From Voacanga thouarsii (lineage: Eukaryota; Streptophyta; Magnoliopsida; Gentianales; Apocynaceae), in contig JANUWF010003369.1 in the NCBI GenBank assembly GCA_026120185.1, forward strand, positions 930,001 to 994,000: 64,000 nt of DNA, written 5' to 3'. The position numbers and the translations under genes are program-made. The notes under the pieces are model-generated. The model had not been told where the DNA came from. It searched no databases and was given only the letters and a program-made list of their open reading frames with translations. Shown piece after piece: positions 58,401 through 64,000 of the stretch. Position 1 is the stretch's first letter, and each line of letters begins with the position of its first letter.

Positions 58401-59319
58401 TAGTAGGCTCATCTTCATCTATGAGCAATACGTCATTGTGGTTACTAATAAGAAATCTATATCTCTCAGGTGCCACACGTATCCTACTAGATCTATGAGT
58501 TCTTGGATAGTAAAAGGTTCATTTATTCTCTCAATAGATATGGGATCAGATGGTTGATCCTTATTTGTTTGATCTTCTTGAACTTCACTAAGTTCAATTT
58601 TACTCCCACTGTCCCCTTTGAGCATGTGCTCCTTCTCTAAGAAGATGTTATGTTTCGAAACAAACACTTTATTTTCAGAAGGGAGGTAAAAGTAATATCC
58701 AAAAGATACTTTTAGATATCCCACAAACAAACACTTATCAGACGTACTTTCAAGTTTGTCGGACTGTGGCCTTTTGACAAAGGCAGGACAACCCCTTGCT
58801 CATAAGTGAGATAACTTTGGTTCTTACCAAAGAACATCTTAAATGGGGTAGAATCAACCGATTTTGTTGGAACTATGTTTAGTATATAAATAGAAGTCTC
58901 TAGTGCATACCCCCAAAATGATTTTTGTAGGTTTACAGAAGCTATCATGGTCCGTTCATGTCTAAAAGGGTTCAATTCCTTCTCTCAGATACACCATTAT
59001 GTTGAGGTGTATGTGGTGGAGTTCATTGAGATAATATCTCATTATCTCTAAGATAACTCAAAAACTTTTGGCTCAAGTATTCTCCTCCTCGATCAGATCT
59101 TAGAGTCTTAATACTTTTGCCAAGTTGTTTCTCTATTTCATTCTTGAAGTCTTTGAACTTATGAAAGGCCTAAGATTTGTATTTAATTAAATACAAATAC
59201 CCGTATCGTGAGAAATCATCGATAAAGGTTATGAAATAGTTATAAACTCCTCTTACTTGTATTGACATTAGGCCACATACATCAGAATGTATGAGTTCTA
59301 ATAACTCTTTGTTCCATTC
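58401..59319 (-). pseudogene. Copia-2 integrase (broken)
   Basis: The catalytic core before 58975 is broken by stops, with remnants such as FLTI and SRRRILEPK. The frame 58975-58712 reads MNPFRHERTMIASVNLQKSFWGYALETSIYILNIVPTKS (after the usual E of ..ER..), and 58730-58419 reads MFVGYLKVSFGYYFYLPSENKVFVSKHNIFLEKEH and the acidic linker. It has the same layout as Copia-3 45588-46560. Confidence 0.87.
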
Positions 59320-59984
59320 TCATTTTCCTGAAAAATGAGTTTTAGCCATTTTACTTAGTAAACAAGACTCGCATGTGCCATATGATTCATAATCAAAAGA
59401 CTCTAAGTCACCAAGCTTGTATAACTTAGAAACACAATTTTTGTTTACATGGCCTAAACGACAATGCCAAAAGTAAGAGGTGTTAGAGTTATCTACATTA
59501 GATTTCTTATTGTTTATATTGAGTATAGGATTATCCAAGTCTAGAACATATAAACCATTAACCAGAGTTGCTGAACCATAATGAATATCATTCAATGAAA
59601 AAGAACAACATTTATTCTTAAATATCAAATGAAATCCATTTAAGTCTAAACACGCAACTGAGATAATGTTTTTCATTAAAACTAGTACATAATAACAGTT
59701 TTGTAATTCTAGAACTAATCCCGAAAGCAGGTTTAGCTCGTATGTCCCCACAACAAGTTCAGCAATCTTTGTCCTATTTGTAGTACGTAGATCCACGTCA
59801 CCTTTCTCTAGCCTTCTACTACCCTTTAGTCCCTACAAGTTATTGCACAAATGAGATCCACATCCAGTATCTAATACCTATATTTCATTTCTAAAGACAG
59901 TATTTATCTCAATCATAAACATACCCGGAGTAGAAGTAGAAGTGCTTGCAAGCTTCTCCTTCTTCTTCTTGTTCTTAATGGTCT
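59320..59984 (-). pseudogene. Copia-2 protease and pre-integrase domain (broken)
   Basis: On the minus strand: MFMIEINTVFRNEI, stop, VLDTGCGSHLCNNL (protease motif), stop, GLKGSRRLEKGDVDLRT, then the 158-codon frame 59796-59320: VGTYELNLLSGLVLELQ, LNDIHYGSATLVNGLYVLDLDN, SYFWHCRLGHVNKNCVSKLYKLGDL and GTCESCLLSKMAKTHFSGK. The last is a complete-looking HHCC (CESC present) before integrase. Confidence 0.9.
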
Positions 59985-60758
59985 CTAAGTAGACCTTACA
60001 GTTGTGCGGCAATAGCCCATTTTACCACAATGATGGCATGGGCTCTTGGCGGTAGTGTCCTTTTTCCTCACACCGCCTTTGGGCTTCATAGGGGCCTTCT
60101 TCTTTTTTTGAACTTTCTTCTTAGAAGAAGTAGATTCTACCATTAAAATTGTATTGGAATCCTTCTTCATGGAGGACTCCACATTTTTGAAAAGATTGAT
60201 CAATTCAAGAATGGTGGACTCAATCTTATTTATCTGATAGTTAATCACAAATTGTGAGAAACTATTAGGCAAAGACTAAAGAATTAAGTCAACACTTATG
60301 TCATGATCTATCACAAACCCGAGAGATCTAAGCTTATCTATTAAGCCTAGCATCTTTAGCCCATGGGTGGCTACAGAAGAACCCTCTGCCATTTTGCAAC
60401 GGAATAGTTGCTTCGAGATCTTATATCTCTCAGTTTTGGCTTCGGCGTCAAACAGCTCTCGAAGATGTAGTATAATCGATAGAGCATCCATATACTCGTG
60501 CTGTTTTTGCAACTCGGGAGTCATGGATGCCAGCATAATACATAATACTATATCACTATCCTTCTTGTGCCTTTTGTGGATAGCGTGCTCATCAGTATAA
60601 GCATCTTGAGTTGGTGGTGGCGAAATAGGAGTATCTAGCACGTAGAGTAACTTTTCCGATTTAAGAATGATTCTCAAATTTCTATACCAATCGAGGTAGT
60701 TTGATTCGTTTAACTTGTTCGTTTCCATGATGCTACGTAGGTTTAGTTTAGTTGACAT
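59985..60758 (-). pseudogene. Copia-2 gag (broken)
   Basis: The start ATG is at 60758: MSTKLNLRSIMETNKLNESNYLDWYRNLRIIL, ASMTPELQKQHEYMDA, KTERYKISKQLFRCKMAEG and LRSLGFVIDHDISVDLIL, then TAG at 60273-60275 (probably from CAG), then LPNSFSQFVINYQINK, a lysine-rich stretch and a zinc knuckle CHHCGKMG that loses frame by one base before its H. One stop and one frameshift separate it from a full gag of about 270 codons. Confidence 0.92.
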
Positions 60759-62630
60759 GATGATGCAAGTGTCCTAGATGTAAAGATAGAGAGGATTAGC
60801 TATTGTATATGCACATGAAATACAAATAATTAGGACTTTAATTAAACGCATTTTTACTCCACTATTTTACTCAAACCAATAGCCCCCACTACTGATTCGA
60901 GAAAGCCCGTTGGAAGCTTTCCTAGTTGACTGGTATCCAAATTCCTCAAGAATAACCTTGGGTTTGCCCAACAAGCCACCATTGAGTTCATTGGTAGGTA
61001 TCCAATACCAAGTACATTGTATGTAACTACTGGATCATTGGGTGATTAACAACTTTTAATCTTAAAGCCTTTTAGGCTACCCTAACTTTTCCTCTAAATT
61101 TCTTTATGCTTAAGTTTACCTAACCGGCATAAAGAATTTAGTTAAATCAAGAATTTAATTTTAAAGGAATTTAATTCCATAGCTTGAACATGCCCGATGT
61201 CAAGTAAGCTTGGGTTTGCCCAACAACTTGCTCTCGAAAAAAGGGCTCTCATTCTTACTATATTAATGGAAAGAATTATGTTTAATATTAATTGAGGGAT
61301 TTGTTCCTTTTAGTGATTTCAATCAATGACATGGTAATAAAGCGATTACGTGGTATGGTTATGGACATTACCCTAAATTAATTCCTTTGAGCCATAAAAG
61401 AAATTAATATAGTTAATCATATGTGTTCATGCATGATTTAAGTAAAAGGTCTTACATTCTCACCTTGTTTTGGTTGCCATCTCCAAAATAAAATAATTCT
61501 ACTCCTATCTAACCTATGCAAACTATTTACATAATTTCTTAAAGGGAGAAAACCTTGAGTTACATTCGAGGGGAGTTAGATGAGAAGAGAATTACACAAG
61601 AATTCTAGAGAAGGCAAGACACGCATGCCTTATTTCATAAAAAAACCAAAACTGTAAAATGCATGAACAGATATAATTGGTTTTAGTCCATAATCATCCA
61701 CCATGCCATTAATTATTCTTAAACAAAATTAGCATATAACTTTTATTATTCCAAAATCACTATTTTGGAAAAATAAAACAAATTCTAAAATCAATATTTT
61801 AGAAAAATACATCAATTTTAAAATTTCAAAATCACTATTTTGGAAAAATAAAATTGTTTGTCTCAAAACTAATTTTGAGAAAATGTTTTTAGGTCCCGTC
61901 TCTGGCAGCAATAACGGTGGTCCCGCTGGCTGGTCAGTGGGCGAGGGTAAAGGGGGTAGCACCCCTTGAAAGAAAATTTTATTTTACCGCTTCTCATCAT
62001 ATGAGATTTTTCCCTTTCAAAATCCACCTTTTTTTTTTTTTTTACTGGAATGTCGAAACAGAGTAGAACCGGCGCTGATTTTGAAGCTAAAGCTAGCTCT
62101 ACTTGTGATCTGGTTTTAAGAAAAAAAAATTCCAGAAATGATTTCTAGACGTCACCAACAGCACGGAACCAGCGCCAGTTGGAAGGTCGGAGTTGGAGCC
62201 GGCTGTAGTCCGGAAGAGGTGGCGATTTTTAGAAAATTTTTCAAAAACAGTTTCTAGTGCCTTCTTCTTCTGCAAATTTTTACTGAGAACGATTCTCAAC
62301 AAAGTTTTTCTATTTTGAAACTCAAAACAACAACCAATTTGTTAATTTAAACAAAACCAAACAAAAAATTAAATTCACAAGATGAGATAGAGGGCAACAA
62401 ACATGTTCAAGAAAACTTTTTTCTATAAAAAAATTTCAGCACATAAAGAAACCATTTTTCGAAATATGCTATAACTATTACACAATCATATTGTGCTACG
62501 GACCCAACCCATAATGCTCAAAACGATTTCGACTTGAGTGAAAACAGTTTCACAGTGAACAAAGACAAACACGAACACATGAAAACAACTTTTCATGCAA
62601 AAAACAATGTCTGCAATCCACACATAGCAA
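60759..62630 (-). other. Copia-2 untranslated leader (1.9 kb)
   Basis: No gene is visible. It holds a row of four hairpins (61751-61880), GC-rich blocks near 61900-61945, 62050-62105 and 62161-62215 (accggcgctg, accagcgccag, gagccggctg), and a T-run at 62029-62044. The part 60759-61275 is shared with Copia-3. Confidence 0.8.
61751..61880 (-). repeat. Row of four short hairpins in the Copia-2 leader
   Basis: ccaaaat-cact-attttgg (61751-61768), ctaaaat-caat-attttag (61785-61802), tcaaaat-cact-attttgg (61826-61843) and tctcaaaa-ctaa-ttttgaga (61861-61880). Stems are 7-8 bp with 4-nt loops, at 34-41 bp spacing. Changes between units are mostly paired. Confidence 0.75.
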
Positions 62631-62643
62631 GGCTCCGATACCA
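62631..62643 (-). other. Primer-binding site of Copia-2
   Basis: Minus strand: tggtatcggagcc, one base away from the initiator-Met complement TGGTATCAGAGCC, immediately next to the LTR. Confidence 0.9.
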
Positions 62644-62644
62644 C

Positions 62645-64000
62645 TGTTGGGTATCTCACGCATATCGTATATGTCGCAGCGGAAAAATAAGAACGAGATA
62701 CTAACCCAGGATCTGCATATGTGTGAAAAACAAAACATAAAGAGAATAAAGGTAATAGCTTTTTACCTTTCTTTGATCGTCTGAAGAACAAAAATTTTCC
62801 TTCTTTAAGTTGAGGTGCAACCAGCAATCCTCTTGATCAAACACCATGAGAGTAGAACATTCCGCCATTATAATCACAGTGTGTGATTATCTCTAACAAA
62901 AATCCACACGGAGGAACACTCAAGCACCAAGATTTTCTGTGCTAGCAAAAACAACAATAGTAGCTAGGGTTTTGTTCAAGAACAATGAGAGAGAGAAGAG
63001 AAGAGAAGAGAATCATGTATCCTCTAGGGTTTGGAGTAGTTTTTCGTTAATCACCCCCAGCTAGGGTTTCGTGTGTCTCATCTATATGTTACACAAAAAT
63101 CTGCTGGAAAAATACTCCAACTCAGGATTCTAAAACAATTAGAATTCCCTAATTGTAATTGGAAATATCAAGTTCTCACAATTACAATTTGGACCATAAA
63201 TTATAACTAATTATAATTTGTCCACAGCAACTTCTCTTTCTCACAACTACCCCACTATGTTATCAAATAACATCTTAAGTATATAATCCTCTATTGTGTG
63301 TGACCTATTAGGTTTCCTAGTTAATTGGTAGTGAATATGAATTAATCCAAACGTCTTTGAGATTAATAATCCATAATTAATTAGAATTAATCATATCAAC
63401 TCTAATCAAGATTGGTTTATTAATTCATCAATTAATAAACCTATATTCCCAGATTATGAGCGGTATCTAGCAACACATCATAACCACCCAAGAGTCCAAT
63501 AAGTCAAGTGGCTTGACATGAATCCTTCAATAACAAACTACTGTGCAATTAACTCCTTTGACCATACAATATCTCTTTCGATTTGGAGTACGGAATTAGT
63601 ACCAACTCCCTCCAGAATATATTAATTTTGACCCAAATATAATAGTACTTGTACTAGGAAGCCACTACTCTAGATGTGTATCAATTGAAATTATTTCCAA
63701 TACACAGTTGCCTTGGCCAAGGACTTCTCGAGTAGTAATTCTAACAAGTGGCCATGAGATATTCGCCCCTACTATTAGGAGTGGTGAATCCTTTATTGAC
63801 CCTCTCAACTACTTTCATTTACCTCACAATGTACCCAATATCCATCTCATAGGCAGCCCTCGATCTAACTCCGGAGATTGGAATTAAAGCACAATGCTCA
63901 GCAAACAAAGTACCTTGGAGATTTCAAGTCTAAGGATGCTTTCACGTTTGCTATATTGAGATTATATCACTGGCAGTAAATAGTTATCCATGTGATTATC
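62645..64000 (-). repeat. Copia-2 5' LTR, cut by the window end
   Basis: It starts TGTTGGGTATCTCACGC and follows 55265-56625 with scattered differences. About 390 bp should lie beyond the window. ORFs on it (62486-62827) are shadows. Confidence 0.93.

Larger units (their letters stand above)
55265..64000 (-). mobile_element. Ty1/copia element Copia-2, minus strand, runs off the window
   Basis: 3' LTR 55265-57007, PPT, RNase H, RT, integrase, protease, gag, leader, PBS and 5' LTR from 62645 onward. It interrupts the leader of Copia-3, a member of the same family. The two LTRs differ by scattered changes. RT active-site mutation, RNase H deletion and stops show it is not autonomous. Confidence 0.93.

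Overview
The window is plant nuclear DNA, most likely from a dicot with a repeat-rich genome. I found no intact host gene. Almost everything recognisable is LTR retrotransposon sequence: long terminal repeats (LTRs), primer-binding sites (PBS), polypurine tracts (PPT), 5-bp target-site duplications (TSD) and decayed gag-pol reading frames. It is a nest of elements inserted into each other over time. Plant origin is inferred from the lineages (Tekay-type chromovirus, Athila-type Gypsy, Ty1/copia), from initiator-Met and Asp tRNA primer sites, and from telobox plus GA/CT tracts in the LTRs.

Left half (1-30170). An old Gypsy LTR ('LTR-B', 1166-1690 and 26416-29881) was split by a Tekay-type Gypsy element on the minus strand (1696-26410, TSD aaatc), whose LTRs are unusually long (4031 and 3751 bp). 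The reverse-transcriptase (RT) gene of that element was split by a plus-strand copia element (Copia-1, 7904-17167, TSD cctta). The right junction of Copia-1 (LTR 3' part plus 200 bp of Gypsy RT) was later amplified into four tandem copies of about 1.2 kb (16192-20966). Linked variants show an ABAB pattern.

Middle (30170-40960). This is a decayed Athila-type Gypsy element on the minus strand, with PBS and 5' LTR at the right. Its RT/RNase H boundary is split by a 4336-bp solo LTR (32653-36988, TSD aaggg). The Athila 3' LTR was not found.

Right half (40961-64000). An old minus-strand copia (Copia-3) starts with a partial 3' LTR (40961-42204). It is split by a plus-strand solo LTR of its own family (42845-44681, TSD gatat/gatac), then by another minus-strand copia (Copia-D, 46770-53596, TSD agtac/agaac). 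Copia-D itself contains a plus-strand solo LTR of the Copia-1 family (47942-49722, TSD atatt). Copia-3 resumes at 53597, and its 5' leader is interrupted at 55265 by a younger copy of the same family (Copia-2), which runs off the window within its 5' LTR.

No coding region is intact. Stops, frameshifts, deletions and altered catalytic residues occur throughout, so none of these elements is likely to be autonomous. The points most worth follow-up are the ABAB tandem array, the repeated stem-loops in two copia leaders, a tRNA-like A-box/B-box module at the same place in two Gypsy LTR families, GC-rich GGCGCC-type islands shared by unrelated elements, and a closely spaced inverted LTR pair that could form a long hairpin RNA.
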